The translations under genes were made by a program, and so were the position numbers. From Reddybacter sp041277045 (GTDB taxonomy: Bacteria > Pseudomonadota > Gammaproteobacteria > Pseudomonadales > Porticoccaceae): a stretch of DNA of 64,000 bases. Within the stretch, counting starts at the first letter, position 1. Every line of letters begins with the position of its first letter. Location: contig JBGFSY010000001.1 in assembly GCA_041277045.1 (NCBI GenBank), positions 1-64,000 on the forward strand, in the 5' to 3' direction. Positions 16,554-25,429 of this stretch are shown one piece after another. The notes under the pieces were generated by a model, which searched no databases, was not told the DNA's origin, and saw only the letters and a list, made by a program, of their open reading frames with translations.

Positions 16554-17009
16554 TCACCTCGCAATCAAAGATGTGGTTTCGTTCAGCACCGGCTCACCGG
16601 CTTGCGTTTCAACCACCACTTCGGTGACCACAAAAATCAGCGGCCCGGTGCGACCCTGTTTTTCATAAAGGTCTTTGAGCTTACGGGTGACCACTAATTT
16701 ATCACCGGCGCAGATGGGGCGGTGATAAACCGTATCGGAGCTGCCCGCCATCAAACGCTTGAGGGGCAATTCAGGGATTAGTTTGTCTTCGGCAATGCCG
16801 TCTTTACGCAACTCGTCAACGGGGAGTATTTCCATCGCGTAACCAAAGTGAAACAAGGGGGGGGCAACGTCACCATCGAGGTATTTCTTGGCCTTTTGGC
16901 CGGTGGAAACCGCGTACTTGCGTAGATCGCGGCGCGTCACTTCCACATGGATGGAAGGGCTAGCCTGACCAATGCAGGCTTTAATTTCAGGGCTTAATAA
17001 CTCAGCCAT
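16554..17009 (-). CDS. FAS1-like dehydratase domain protein, partner hydratase subunit, 151 aa
   Basis: N-terminal MaoC-like hot-dog domain (FAS1-type dehydratase). Characteristic features are IHVEVTRRDLRKYAVSTGQ, PPLFHFGYAM, LMAGSSDTVYHRPICAGDKL and the last strand IFVVTEVVVETQAGEPV. This subunit usually forms the substrate-binding tunnel while the partner encoded three bases downstream has the catalytic His. AGGAAATT precedes the ATG. The position between an amidohydrolase, an ABM protein and luciferase-like enzymes suggests a degradation pathway for an acyl-CoA. Confidence 0.8.
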   Translation of the reverse strand: MAELLSPEIKACIGQASPSIHVEVTRRDLRKYAVSTGQKAKKYLDGDVAPPLFHFGYAMEILPVDELRKDGIAEDKLIPELPLKRLMAGSSDTVYHRPICAGDKLVVTRKLKDLYEKQGRTGPLIFVVTEVVVETQAGEPVLNETTSLIAR

Positions 17010-17105
17010 AATAATTTCCTGTAGTGCTTGATGTAATGACAGATTGCTTCAATAAAATGAGGTGGGCCAGACTGAGCCTCACCCCAACTCAGATTCAATA
17101 CTGGC

Positions 17106-17393
17106 TTAATTAACTCCCTGCAAAATCTGAATACCCGGCGCAGCGGCCAGAAATTCACCCAAACGACCACCCAGTTCCTGAAAATGTGGTGTTTGACCAT
17201 GGGCCTCGAAAGCCGCCTGGTCTGTGTACTGCTCCATCATAATGTAAACAGTGGCATCGTCAGTTTTGTGCAGTTCGTAGAAAGTACAGTCCGCTTCTTC
17301 GGCTTTAACCTGAGCTGCCAGGTCGCGCATCAGCGCCTCAAAACCTTCCTGCTTACCATCCTGAATCGTTAAGGTTGCAATAACTCCCAACAT
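17106..17393 (-). CDS. ABM-domain (antibiotic biosynthesis monooxygenase-like) protein, 95 aa
   Basis: Dimeric ferredoxin-like fold of the ABM/YgiN family: MLGVIATLTIQDGKQEGFEA, then DCTFYELHKTDDATVYIMME and the helix QAAFEAHGQTPHFQ. Members act as small quinone-type monooxygenases or simply bind aromatic ligands, and often sit in catabolic clusters. ATG 17393 is preferred because AGAGGAGA stands seven bases upstream and the family starts here; a longer frame from 17522 has no such support. It precedes the hydratase genes by about 95 bases in the same direction and is divergent from the alpha/beta hydrolase, with a shared promoter region 17394-17609. Confidence 0.78.
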   Translation of the reverse strand: MLGVIATLTIQDGKQEGFEALMRDLAAQVKAEEADCTFYELHKTDDATVYIMMEQYTDQAAFEAHGQTPHFQELGGRLGEFLAAAPGIQILQGVN

Positions 17394-17609
17394 ACTAAAT
17401 CTCCTCTTATAAGTGTTTTTGTGATTGTTCACTATACGACAAGCCCTTGTCAGAAAGTATCGCTGGGCGAAAAAATGCATGACTCCCACGTCACCATCCA
17501 ATAAACCGCTATCTTGTGACAACTAAAAATATGTGGAGAAAAACTTGGCAGCATCGCAGTAGCTGGTTAATCTTAAAGCAACTGTAAAAATGACAGGGGC
17601 GCCATTCCG

Positions 17610-18386
17610 ATGCCAGTATTTGATTCGCAAGGTGTAGAAATTAGCTATGAGCGCTGGGGCACGGGCGAGCCGGTGATACTCGCCCACGGTTTTGCCGCCA
17701 ACCGTCGCCAGGCCTGGCTGGCAGCAGACTGGCAGGGCACGCTAATGCAGGCCGGACGCGAAGCAATTTTATTTGATCAACGAGGTCACGGTGAAAGTCA
17801 GAAATGCTACGCCCCGGAAGACTACGCCATCGACACGATGGCCGGTGATTTGCTGCGCTTGATAGACCACCTCGATATTGCCAAAGCACCTGTTATCAGC
17901 CACTCGATGGGGGCGCGCATTACTCTGCATTTAATGTTACACCACAGCGACAGACTATCAGCAGCAGTGCTAATCGGCGTTGGCGAGAGCCTGTTACTGG
18001 AGCTGTACGACCCCGAAATTATGGCCCAGGCCCTACTCAGTAATGAGCCCTGGGCTATTGAAGATCAAGTAGCGGCATCATTTCGCGCCTTTGTCGATTC
18101 CACTCGTAGTGACCACAAAGCACTGGCTGCCTGTACCCACGGCATTGGCCGGGAACTTGAGCAAGAACTGCTCACCCAAGTTACCGTTCCGACGCTTATT
18201 CTCGGTGCCCAGCACGATGAGTTCAGCGGCCCGGTAGAACCGCTTGCCGAAGCCATTGCCGGTGCGCAGTGTGCCACCTTGCCGCGCACTAGCCACCATT
18301 CAATACTCGCTGACCCGACAGCCAAAGATATCGCCTTCGAATTTCTGAGCCTGCCACCGCCGGTACATTACGAGTATTCCTGGTAG
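17610..18386 (+). CDS. Alpha/beta hydrolase, 258 aa
   Basis: Typical single-domain alpha/beta hydrolase: oxyanion-hole HGFAANR (26-32), strand with DQRGHGES (56-63), nucleophile elbow SHSMGAR (S99), acid ILGAQHDEF and catalytic His in TSHHSILADP. No signal peptide, so cytoplasmic. It may cleave a C-C or ester bond in the pathway encoded around it, but the substrate cannot be assigned. Divergently transcribed from the ABM gene and convergent with the luciferase-like gene, whose stop is 23 bases away. Confidence 0.85.
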   Translation: MPVFDSQGVEISYERWGTGEPVILAHGFAANRRQAWLAADWQGTLMQAGREAILFDQRGHGESQKCYAPEDYAIDTMAGDLLRLIDHLDIAKAPVISHSMGARITLHLMLHHSDRLSAAVLIGVGESLLLELYDPEIMAQALLSNEPWAIEDQVAASFRAFVDSTRSDHKALAACTHGIGRELEQELLTQVTVPTLILGAQHDEFSGPVEPLAEAIAGAQCATLPRTSHHSILADPTAKDIAFEFLSLPPPVHYEYSW

Positions 18387-18409
18387 AGAAAGCACAAACC
18401 CATACCAGC

Positions 18410-19345
18410 CTATTTTAAAAGCGGGATAACCTCTTTGGCAAAGCGTTCGATCTGCTCGTTGCGCTCGTCCGGGGGACTCACCGCATCAAGAATAATGTGA
18501 CGCACACCGGCGTCACGGAAGGCATTGATTTTTTCTGCTAAATCTTCGGGGCTACCGAGGGCACAATACTTTTTAGCCGGGCCACGGAAGTCACTGGCAT
18601 AGCGTTCGCTTAGGTGCTCAGTGGCAATATCCCAAGATTTTTCAAAACTATCGTCAATACGGAAAAACAATAAATGAGCAGTGTCGAAACGTTCGACCTC
18701 GCGGTTAACCGCCTCGGCTGCAGCTGTCATCACATCCAGAGAATCTTTGTACATTTCGGGCGTTACTACGTAAGACACATAGCCATCTGCCATCTGCCCG
18801 GCCCGGGTTAGTGCCGCTTTCGAACGACCACCACACCAGATGGGCGGCCCGCCTTTTTGGATTGGTGCGGGTAGCATTTGCACATCCTTAAAAGGGAAAA
18901 ACTTGCCCTCGTGGGAGACCTTGTCACCCGTCCATAATTTGCGCAGTACCTCCATGCCTTCCGTTAGCCGCGCACCACGCTCTTTAACCGGCACACCACA
19001 AGCGGCAAACTCATTAGGGAATTCACCGCCAATACCAACGCCAAAGGTTAAGCGCCCATCGCAGAGTCTATCCAGTGTCGCCACCTGTTTGGCTACCGGT
19101 GTGGGGTGGCGTAGAGGGAGTAAATACACTGAGGTACCAAAGGTTAAACGGTCACTAAAAGCGGCGGCCTGAGCCAGCTGCAGCAAGGGGTCCATAATCG
19201 GAATGGCGAAGGCCACATGATCGCCCACCCAGAGAGAATCGAGGCCAATACGATCGGCCAGTGTTGTGCTTTCCCGCACGGCAGCGGAGCTGTCCATTGA
19301 GGTCATCCAGCCGAAGTGCATTTTTGTATCGAGGGGTAGAGTCAT
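18410..19345 (-). CDS. LLM-class (luciferase-like) F420-type oxidoreductase, 311 aa
   Basis: TIM-barrel flavin or F420 oxidoreductase of the bacterial luciferase superfamily. Features: ADRIGLDSLWVGDHVA near residue 30, TFGTSVYLLPLRHPTPVAKQ, LDRLCDGRLTFGVGIGGEFPNEF and the C-terminal GVRHIILDAV. The pattern is that of F420-dependent families common in actinobacteria, though use of FMN cannot be excluded. AAGGA lies six bases ahead of the ATG. The next gene upstream (19367-20410) is a more distant member of the same superfamily; the 21-base gap makes an operon likely. Confidence 0.82.
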   Translation of the reverse strand: MTLPLDTKMHFGWMTSMDSSAAVRESTTLADRIGLDSLWVGDHVAFAIPIMDPLLQLAQAAAFSDRLTFGTSVYLLPLRHPTPVAKQVATLDRLCDGRLTFGVGIGGEFPNEFAACGVPVKERGARLTEGMEVLRKLWTGDKVSHEGKFFPFKDVQMLPAPIQKGGPPIWCGGRSKAALTRAGQMADGYVSYVVTPEMYKDSLDVMTAAAEAVNREVERFDTAHLLFFRIDDSFEKSWDIATEHLSERYASDFRGPAKKYCALGSPEDLAEKINAFRDAGVRHIILDAVSPPDERNEQIERFAKEVIPLLK

Positions 19346-19366
19346 ACTTATTCCTTATTTAATTGC

Positions 19367-20410
19367 TTAATTAGCGCAGAACCCAGAAAACCGAACGGGA
19401 ATACACTGTATATCTTGCACTAATCCCGGAGGAAAATCCGCCGGTACAGCGGTGGCCACACTGGCGAAAATCGCATCCGAGCCATTGCCAAAACGTTTTT
19501 CGATCACCCCAGCTATTTCATCGTGACGACCAATGGCGGCAAACAAATACACCATGTCGTCGGGGATTTCAGCAGCCAGCTTGTCCCATTCACCAGCCTT
19601 CGTCATGGTGTTGAGTTTTTGCCCGAGCTCCTCCAGGCCGTGTTGGGCCAGTACCGGCCAATAGGCGGGGGTCGAGGCATAAAAGGCCAAACGATAACGC
19701 ACCCATTCCACCATCTTGTCGACCGCTTGCTGGTCGGGGCCCGAGGCAATAAAACCACCCCCGGCTATTTCAAAACTGTCACGCCGGCGGCCTGAGCGAG
19801 CCATGCCCTCCTCCAGTTTTGGCATCACCACATTGTCGAGATAGGCCCGGGTACAAAAGGGGTGCAAACGCACGCCATCGCACACTTCTCCGGCAACGCG
19901 TAGCATCGCCGGGCCGACAGCCGCAATGGTAACCGCTGGCGGTAGTGCCGCGTAATTTTCAGGAATAAAGTTCGGCGTCATCAGGGTGAATTGATAGTGT
20001 TCACCGCGAAAATCCAGTTTACCGTCGCCCTTCCAGGAGGCCCAAATAGCGCGCAAAGCTTGCACATATTCACGCATGCGCGGGGCCGGTGGTGACCAGG
20101 GCACGCTAAAGCGGCGTAAATTATGGGCTTTGATTTGACTACCCAAACCCATGACAAAGCGCCCACCGGAGGCGGCCTGTAAATCCCAACCGAGATTGGC
20201 AGCCGACATGGGGCTGCGGGCAAAGGCAATGGCTATGCCTGTAATCAACTCTACCTTCTCTGTCACCGTCGCCGCAACAGCCAGTGGCAGGAAGGGGTCG
20301 TGGGCATTTTCCATCGTCATAATGCCGTCGTAGCCATCGGCCTCAATGGCGCGGGCGGTGGCGGGTACTTTGCCCAAATTATCCTGAGGGATGGTGGTAA
20401 AGACTTTCAT
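19367..20410 (-). CDS. LLM-class oxidoreductase, TIGR03617-like, 347 aa
   Basis: Second luciferase-superfamily protein. DGYDGIMTMENAHDPFLPLA (about 28-47), VELITGIAIAFARSPMSAA and GGRFVMGLGSQIKAHN mark the barrel, and the C-terminal third is specific to the TIGR03617-type F420 group. Both this and the neighbouring enzyme probably act on carbonyl or enoyl groups in one pathway. No clear ribosome binding site precedes the ATG at 20410. A strong bidirectional terminator (20515-20554) separates it from the amidohydrolase gene upstream. Confidence 0.8.
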   Translation of the reverse strand: MKVFTTIPQDNLGKVPATARAIEADGYDGIMTMENAHDPFLPLAVAATVTEKVELITGIAIAFARSPMSAANLGWDLQAASGGRFVMGLGSQIKAHNLRRFSVPWSPPAPRMREYVQALRAIWASWKGDGKLDFRGEHYQFTLMTPNFIPENYAALPPAVTIAAVGPAMLRVAGEVCDGVRLHPFCTRAYLDNVVMPKLEEGMARSGRRRDSFEIAGGGFIASGPDQQAVDKMVEWVRYRLAFYASTPAYWPVLAQHGLEELGQKLNTMTKAGEWDKLAAEIPDDMVYLFAAIGRHDEIAGVIEKRFGNGSDAIFASVATAVPADFPPGLVQDIQCIPVRFSGFCAN

Positions 20411-20514
20411 ACAATAGCGCCAGATTATTTTTTGTTATCGAATCAACCTTGCCTTAGCCTGCCAACAAAGTCCAAAACTTTTCCGCTAAAAATCAGCTAC
20501 CATAATTAAAACAG

Positions 20515-20554
20515 CCATAAAAAAACCGGAGCCTAAACTCCGGTTTTTTTATGG
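20515..20554 (-). terminator. Intrinsic terminator, symmetrical
   Basis: Perfect 17-base-pair stem: CCATAAAAAAACCGGAG (20515-20531) and CTCCGGTTTTTTTATGG (20538-20554), loop CCTAAA. On either strand it provides a GC stem followed by seven Ts. It ends transcription of the amidohydrolase at 20588-22327. Confidence 0.9.
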
Positions 20555-20587
20555 GCTTGTAAAAAGCCTTTTAGCTAAGCCACCGAG

Positions 20588-22327
20588 CTATGCCACCTTT
20601 TCTACCGCCTTGGCCTGACCGTGTCGTAGCAATTGCCCTGGGGTTGCGCCAGTACATTCACCGTCGATGAAGATTGGCTCACCGTTAACGATGGTGTAGC
20701 GATAACCTTCAGCGTGGTTGACATAACGCCACTCATTGCCGGGCAGGTCGTGAACAATTTCACAGGGAAGGACTTTCAGGTTTTCGTAATCGTAGATCAC
20801 GATATCCGCTGCACGGCCCACTTCCAAGGTACCACGATCATGGAAACCCGCAGCCATCGCAGGCACGGCCGCAAGGCGATAGTGCGCCTCTTCCAGTGTG
20901 TAAGACCCACGTTCACGCACAATAGTCTCAATCATATTGGTCGGATAGCGACCGTAATTGAGGAACTTGGTGTGGGCGCCACCGTCGGATAAGCCCGGCA
21001 CTGTCCACTCGTTCTCTAGAATTTCATTCAGCAGGCCTTCGTCAAAGTTGAAAGGTACCACGTAGAAGACTGTTTTGAGTTTTTCACTGATCGCCAGATC
21101 AAGCATCGCATCCGAGGGGTGCTTACCCATTGAGGCGCCAAGTTCAGCAACCGTCATGCCGACATAGACCTGGTTTTCTTCATTGACCACCGAGTCAACC
21201 AAAAGGTCGGCAACCGGACCCGTGACAAAAGGTGCGCTACCGTGGTCGTAGTCTTCGCGAACGGCAGCACGCAACTCGGGGTCTTTCATTTTTTCCATAC
21301 GGGTTTCAACATCGCCGATGGTCACGTTGCGCCATGCGCCATTACCGTCGAAGAGGTTGAAGTCGTCGAGCATAAAGCGCAGCTCATTGGGTGTGGTGAT
21401 GGCCTGCATCCAGATCTCATGACCCTTTTCACGCTGCTCATTAACCCAGCGCAGCATGCGACGATGCTGGTGGGGATGACGCTCATTCACCTGTACGGCA
21501 TTCCATAGTACGGGACAACCACTGGCTTCGGCCAAATCGGCACCAAAGTCGAGGTCAGAAACCACATCGTCCTTCGCCTGGGTGAGCTGAATAATGCCTT
21601 CGCCACGGCCCTTGAGCACCTTGGCAAATTTCAGTACCAGCTCGTCAGACATGGTGTCAGTAGGCATGGGCGTACCGTCGTAATCGCGCTGTACCGACGT
21701 AAAGCCATCACCCAAACGTTGCATGGTATAACCCACACCGCCGGCATCGAGAGATTCTTCCATCAAACGCAGCATTTCAGCCAGCTCTTCTTTGGTGGGC
21801 TCGCGAGTTTTCGCCCCCTCCATTCCCATAACGTAAACCATCAGTGGGTTGAGCGGTACAAAGCTCATCACGTTAACGCCTTTGGGGCGACGCTCCAGAG
21901 AGTCGAGCCACTCGGGGAAGGTTTCCCAGTCCCAGTCCATACCGGCTTTCATGGTCGCCAGAGGAATCGCTTCAACGCGCTCCATCGACAACATCAAACG
22001 CTCCTGCTCGTGGGGATGAGCCGGTGCGAAACCAAAGCCACAGTTACCGATAGCCATGGAGGTTACACCGTGCCAGCTAGAACAGCTCAGGTAGGGATCC
22101 CATAGCAATTGGCCATCGTAGTGGGTGTGCAGATCGACATAGCCCGGCACCACATTCAAACCCGCTGCATCAATCACTTTATCGGCGCGACTGGTATCAA
22201 TACCGTCGCCCTCAACGATCTCCGCAATCAAGCCATTTTTAATGCCAATATCACCCACAAATCTTTCGCGATGACGGGTACCGTCAATAATAGTACCGCC
22301 CTTAATTATCGTATCGAAGTCAGACAT
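20588..22327 (-). CDS. N-acyl-D-amino-acid deacylase family amidohydrolase, 579 aa
   Basis: Metal-dependent amidohydrolase, D-aminoacylase branch: VPGYVDLHTHYDGQLLWDP carries the HxH pair, GNCGFGFAPAHP the family cysteine, and LSDGGAHTKF the catalytic Asp. The N- and C-terminal beta-sandwich pieces (DTIIKGGTIIDGT; EVGRAADIVIYDYENL) are present. This group is common in steroid- and terpenoid-degrading bacteria, yet the substrate is usually unknown. Start supported by GGAGGACTT directly ahead of the ATG. It is divergent from the CoA-transferase genes, which share a 457-base intergenic region with it, so joint regulation is plausible. Confidence 0.85.
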   Translation of the reverse strand: MSDFDTIIKGGTIIDGTRHRERFVGDIGIKNGLIAEIVEGDGIDTSRADKVIDAAGLNVVPGYVDLHTHYDGQLLWDPYLSCSSWHGVTSMAIGNCGFGFAPAHPHEQERLMLSMERVEAIPLATMKAGMDWDWETFPEWLDSLERRPKGVNVMSFVPLNPLMVYVMGMEGAKTREPTKEELAEMLRLMEESLDAGGVGYTMQRLGDGFTSVQRDYDGTPMPTDTMSDELVLKFAKVLKGRGEGIIQLTQAKDDVVSDLDFGADLAEASGCPVLWNAVQVNERHPHQHRRMLRWVNEQREKGHEIWMQAITTPNELRFMLDDFNLFDGNGAWRNVTIGDVETRMEKMKDPELRAAVREDYDHGSAPFVTGPVADLLVDSVVNEENQVYVGMTVAELGASMGKHPSDAMLDLAISEKLKTVFYVVPFNFDEGLLNEILENEWTVPGLSDGGAHTKFLNYGRYPTNMIETIVRERGSYTLEEAHYRLAAVPAMAAGFHDRGTLEVGRAADIVIYDYENLKVLPCEIVHDLPGNEWRYVNHAEGYRYTIVNGEPIFIDGECTGATPGQLLRHGQAKAVEKVA

Positions 22328-22784
22328 AAGTCCTCCATTCCCTTTAGTTGAATCGTTTTAAATTAGTTAATTCATAAATTTTGTTCATCGAGTATATAGC
22401 TTTTGGCGATCATAAATAGATACAAGCGAGAACTAAACATCAATAAATAGTTCTGGAATGGCAGGTTAAAAACCTTTGTCAAGAGCTACAAAATATTGAA
22501 TGACGCAGGCAGCTCCAGCAATAACGGGTGCCTAAAATTAATTGCACCGCGCAGGCCGCACGGGTAGCATCGGCTTTCACTTTTTAACCGGGGTGTAGCG
22601 CTGGTCAGTTTAGAAAACGGCTAGTGAAGCGGCGGTAAAAGAGAAAGGAAGGATTCCTTCTGCTAAGAAGGCTACCAATTCAATTGGACTATTTGCCACC
22701 CACAACGCCCCTCAATAAACCCACTATCAACACTTATACCCAACAACTATTAGCCATTAAAAACTAAAAACAGGAATTATTCCC
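22328..22784. other. Divergent regulatory region, no gene
   Basis: 457 bases between the divergent amidohydrolase and CoA-transferase genes. It contains the hairpin CCTTCT/AGAAGG (22656-22671) and the palindrome CCAATTCAATTGG (22675-22687), either of which could be an operator; no -35/-10 pair stands out. No regulator gene is adjacent. Confidence 0.4.
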
Positions 22785-24005
22785 ATGACAAGAAAACACG
22801 TACTGGACGGCATTAAGGTCCTCGACTTCACCCACGTTCTCGCCGGCCCCACCTGCACCCGTTTAATGGTTGAAACCGGCGCCGAGGTGATTAAAGTGGA
22901 AGCAGCGCCCGCTGGCGATATGGTGCGCGGCATGCCCGCCCTGAAAGATGGCCGCAGTGGCTACTATATTCAGCAAAACCGGGGCAAGCAGTCCATCTGC
23001 CTGGATTTGCGCGACCCCCGCGCCCAGGAAATCATCCACAAGCTGGTCGCCGATGTCGACGTGGTGGTCGAAAACTTTACGCCGGGAGTAATGAAGCGCC
23101 TGGGCATCGACTACGAAACCCTCAGCGCCATCAACCCCAAGCTGGTGATGTGCTCGATTTCCGCCTTTGGTCAAACCGGCGAGCTGTCTCACCTGCCCGG
23201 CTTTGACTACATTGCCCAGGCCTACGCCGGGGTCATCGATATGATCGGTGAAGAGCACGGCTCACCCTATTTTGCCGGCCTCGGTCTCGGCGACGTTTCC
23301 ACCGGTGCCCACGCCTACGGCGCCGTTACCGCCGCCCTATTCCACCGCGAGCGCGGCGGCAGCGGCCAGCACCTCGACATCACCCTGCTCGACTGCCTCT
23401 TCCACTGCCACGAAATTAATGTGCAGGGTTACGACGGCACCGACGGCGCACTGGTACCCCACCGCTCCGGTGCCCACCACTTTGCAGTCGCACCTCTGGG
23501 CATGTTTAAAGGCAAAGAGAAATACCTAGTGATTATTGCCATCGGCAACCAATGGGAAAATCTACTGAAAGTGATTGGCAAGGAAGAGTTTAAGGACGAC
23601 CCCCGTTTTGCCGACAACGCCGGGCGTTCCGAGCACAACAGCGTGCTCATCGAAGCGATTGAAGGCTGGCTACAAACCACCGAGAACGATGACGAAGCAG
23701 TGCGCATTCTGCAGGAACATCACGTCCCCGTGGCCCCCGTCCTCAGCGTGCCCGAGGCCATGGAACACCCCCACCTCATCGCCCGCCAGACTGTGCGCAC
23801 GGTGACTGACCGCGCCTTCGGCGATATTAAAGTGCCGGGCATGCCGCTGCGCTTTTCGGCCTTCCCCGAGTTCCCCGACCTGCAGGCCGCCTTTCTCGGC
23901 GAGCACAATAGTTCTGTGTTGAGCAGCCTGGGTTATGCCGAGAGCGATATCCAAGCCCTGCGCGAAGCGGGTGTTCTGGCCGATGAGCCCGTGGTTAACG
24001 GCTGA
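22785..24005 (+). CDS. CaiB/BaiF (class III) CoA-transferase, paralog 1, 406 aa
   Basis: Class III CoA-transferases move CoA between acyl groups through an Asp-bound intermediate and work as interlocked dimers. The catalytic Asp is D170 in GLGDVSTGAHAYG; family blocks VLDFTHVLAGPTCTRLM, GAEVIKVE, NRGKQSICLDL and SISAFGQTG are all present, and the length is standard. It is the most diverged of the four copies here (for example its ending LGMFKGKEKYLVIIAIGNQW region). It begins a run of four paralogs on the + strand and is divergent from an amidohydrolase. AGGA precedes the ATG. Confidence 0.9.
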   Translation: MTRKHVLDGIKVLDFTHVLAGPTCTRLMVETGAEVIKVEAAPAGDMVRGMPALKDGRSGYYIQQNRGKQSICLDLRDPRAQEIIHKLVADVDVVVENFTPGVMKRLGIDYETLSAINPKLVMCSISAFGQTGELSHLPGFDYIAQAYAGVIDMIGEEHGSPYFAGLGLGDVSTGAHAYGAVTAALFHRERGGSGQHLDITLLDCLFHCHEINVQGYDGTDGALVPHRSGAHHFAVAPLGMFKGKEKYLVIIAIGNQWENLLKVIGKEEFKDDPRFADNAGRSEHNSVLIEAIEGWLQTTENDDEAVRILQEHHVPVAPVLSVPEAMEHPHLIARQTVRTVTDRAFGDIKVPGMPLRFSAFPEFPDLQAAFLGEHNSSVLSSLGYAESDIQALREAGVLADEPVVNG

Positions 24006-24137
24006 TTTCAACACCGAATAACTAAGACCGTACTGCAACGCCGCTCCGGCCGGAGTAACACTGGCTGGGGCTTATCCATCAATTATTATCGCACTTCCTC
24101 TGTATTAATTAGTAAAACACGACCACGGAGCTAAACC

Positions 24138-25355
24138 ATGCCCTCCCAACCCATTCTCGATGGTTATAAAATCATCGACTTCACCCAGTACCTCGCCGGG
24201 CCAACCGCAACACGGCTAATGGCCGAACTGGGTGCCGAAATTATTAAAATTGAAATGTCGCCCTTCGGTGACCCCAGCCGCTCCTTTCCCTATCGTAGTA
24301 AAGAAAAGCGCAGCGCCTATTTTGTGCAGCAGAATCGCGGCAAGAAAAGCCTGTGTATCGATATTAAAAATGAAAAGAGCAAACAGGTACTCGCCGACCT
24401 GATTAAAGAGTGCGACGTACTGATCGAAAACTTTGCCCCCAGCGTTATCGGCCGCCTCGGTTTTAGCTGGCAAGAAGTCCACAAGCTCAACCCCAAGCTG
24501 GTAATGTGCTCAATCTCCGCCTTCGGCCAAACCGGCCCCCTCAGCCATCTACCCGGCTTTGACTACATCGCCCAGGCCTATGCTGGCGTTACTTCGGTGA
24601 TTGGCGAGCCCGACTCCCCGCCCAGCCTGCCCATGCTCGGCATTGGCGATGTCACTACCGGCGTTCACGCTGCCGGCGCGCTGAGCTTTGCCCTGCTCGA
24701 CGCCCACCGTACAGGCGTTGGCCAGCACCTCGACATCAGCCTGCTCGACTGCTACTTCCACCAGCACGAAATGAACGTCCAGGCCTACTCCGCCAGCAAG
24801 GGCAAAATCGTGCCGCGCCGCGCCGGTTCTCATCACTACGCGGTGGCGCCGACCGGTATTTTTCAGGGGCCAGAGGGCTATATTATGATCCTCGCCCTGC
24901 TGCACCAATGGCCAGTGCTGTGTAAAGCCATGGGCCGAGAAGACCTGACCGATGACCCGCTGTTTGCCACTAATGAGCTGCGCCTTGAAAACCTCAAGCA
25001 GTTGATTACAGTGATAGAAGGCTGGCTGCAAAGCTTTGCCACCGACGACGAAGCCATCGCCGCCCTGCAGGCCGTGCGTGTGCCCGTCGCCCCTGTGCTC
25101 ACCGTGCCCCAGGCTATCGACCACCCCCACCACCGAGAGCGCGGCACAGTGCGCACGGTGAAAGATCGCATGCTCGGTGAATTCGACATGCCCGGCATGC
25201 CGCTGCGCTTCTCCAACCACCCCGACCTGCTGCCCCTTGAGGCCCCTTTTCTCGGCGAGCAAAACCGCGAGATTCTCGGCGAGTGGTTGTCCTATACCGA
25301 CGCGCAAATTGGCGAACTTGAAGACGCTGGCATATTGACCAGTAAGCCTCATTAG
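24138..25355 (+). CDS. CaiB/BaiF CoA-transferase, paralog 2, 405 aa
   Basis: Same fold and motifs as its neighbours: FTQYLAGPTATRLMAELGAE, QQNRGKKSLCIDI, FGQTGPLSHLPGFDYIAQAY and catalytic D171 in GIGDVTTGVHAAG. Blocks HEMNVQAYSASKGKIVPRR and LALLHQWPVLC are nearly identical to paralog 3, so the two arose by a recent duplication relative to the others. The 132-base gap to paralog 1 includes GGAG before the ATG. CoA donor and acceptor cannot be read from the sequence. Confidence 0.9.
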   Translation: MPSQPILDGYKIIDFTQYLAGPTATRLMAELGAEIIKIEMSPFGDPSRSFPYRSKEKRSAYFVQQNRGKKSLCIDIKNEKSKQVLADLIKECDVLIENFAPSVIGRLGFSWQEVHKLNPKLVMCSISAFGQTGPLSHLPGFDYIAQAYAGVTSVIGEPDSPPSLPMLGIGDVTTGVHAAGALSFALLDAHRTGVGQHLDISLLDCYFHQHEMNVQAYSASKGKIVPRRAGSHHYAVAPTGIFQGPEGYIMILALLHQWPVLCKAMGREDLTDDPLFATNELRLENLKQLITVIEGWLQSFATDDEAIAALQAVRVPVAPVLTVPQAIDHPHHRERGTVRTVKDRMLGEFDMPGMPLRFSNHPDLLPLEAPFLGEQNREILGEWLSYTDAQIGELEDAGILTSKPH

Positions 25356-25429
25356 CAAGAACAACACTGCATATCAATAAGCGCTGATTTTTTTGGCGAA
25401 AGTATTTAACCAAATATGAAGAGAACACC

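Noticed and set aside
24549..25367. Long minus-strand frame (272 codons) opposite CoA-transferase paralog 2
   Set aside because: Shadow of a GC-rich coding strand; His/Gly/Val-rich composition and no family match. Similar shadows oppose the other CoA-transferases.
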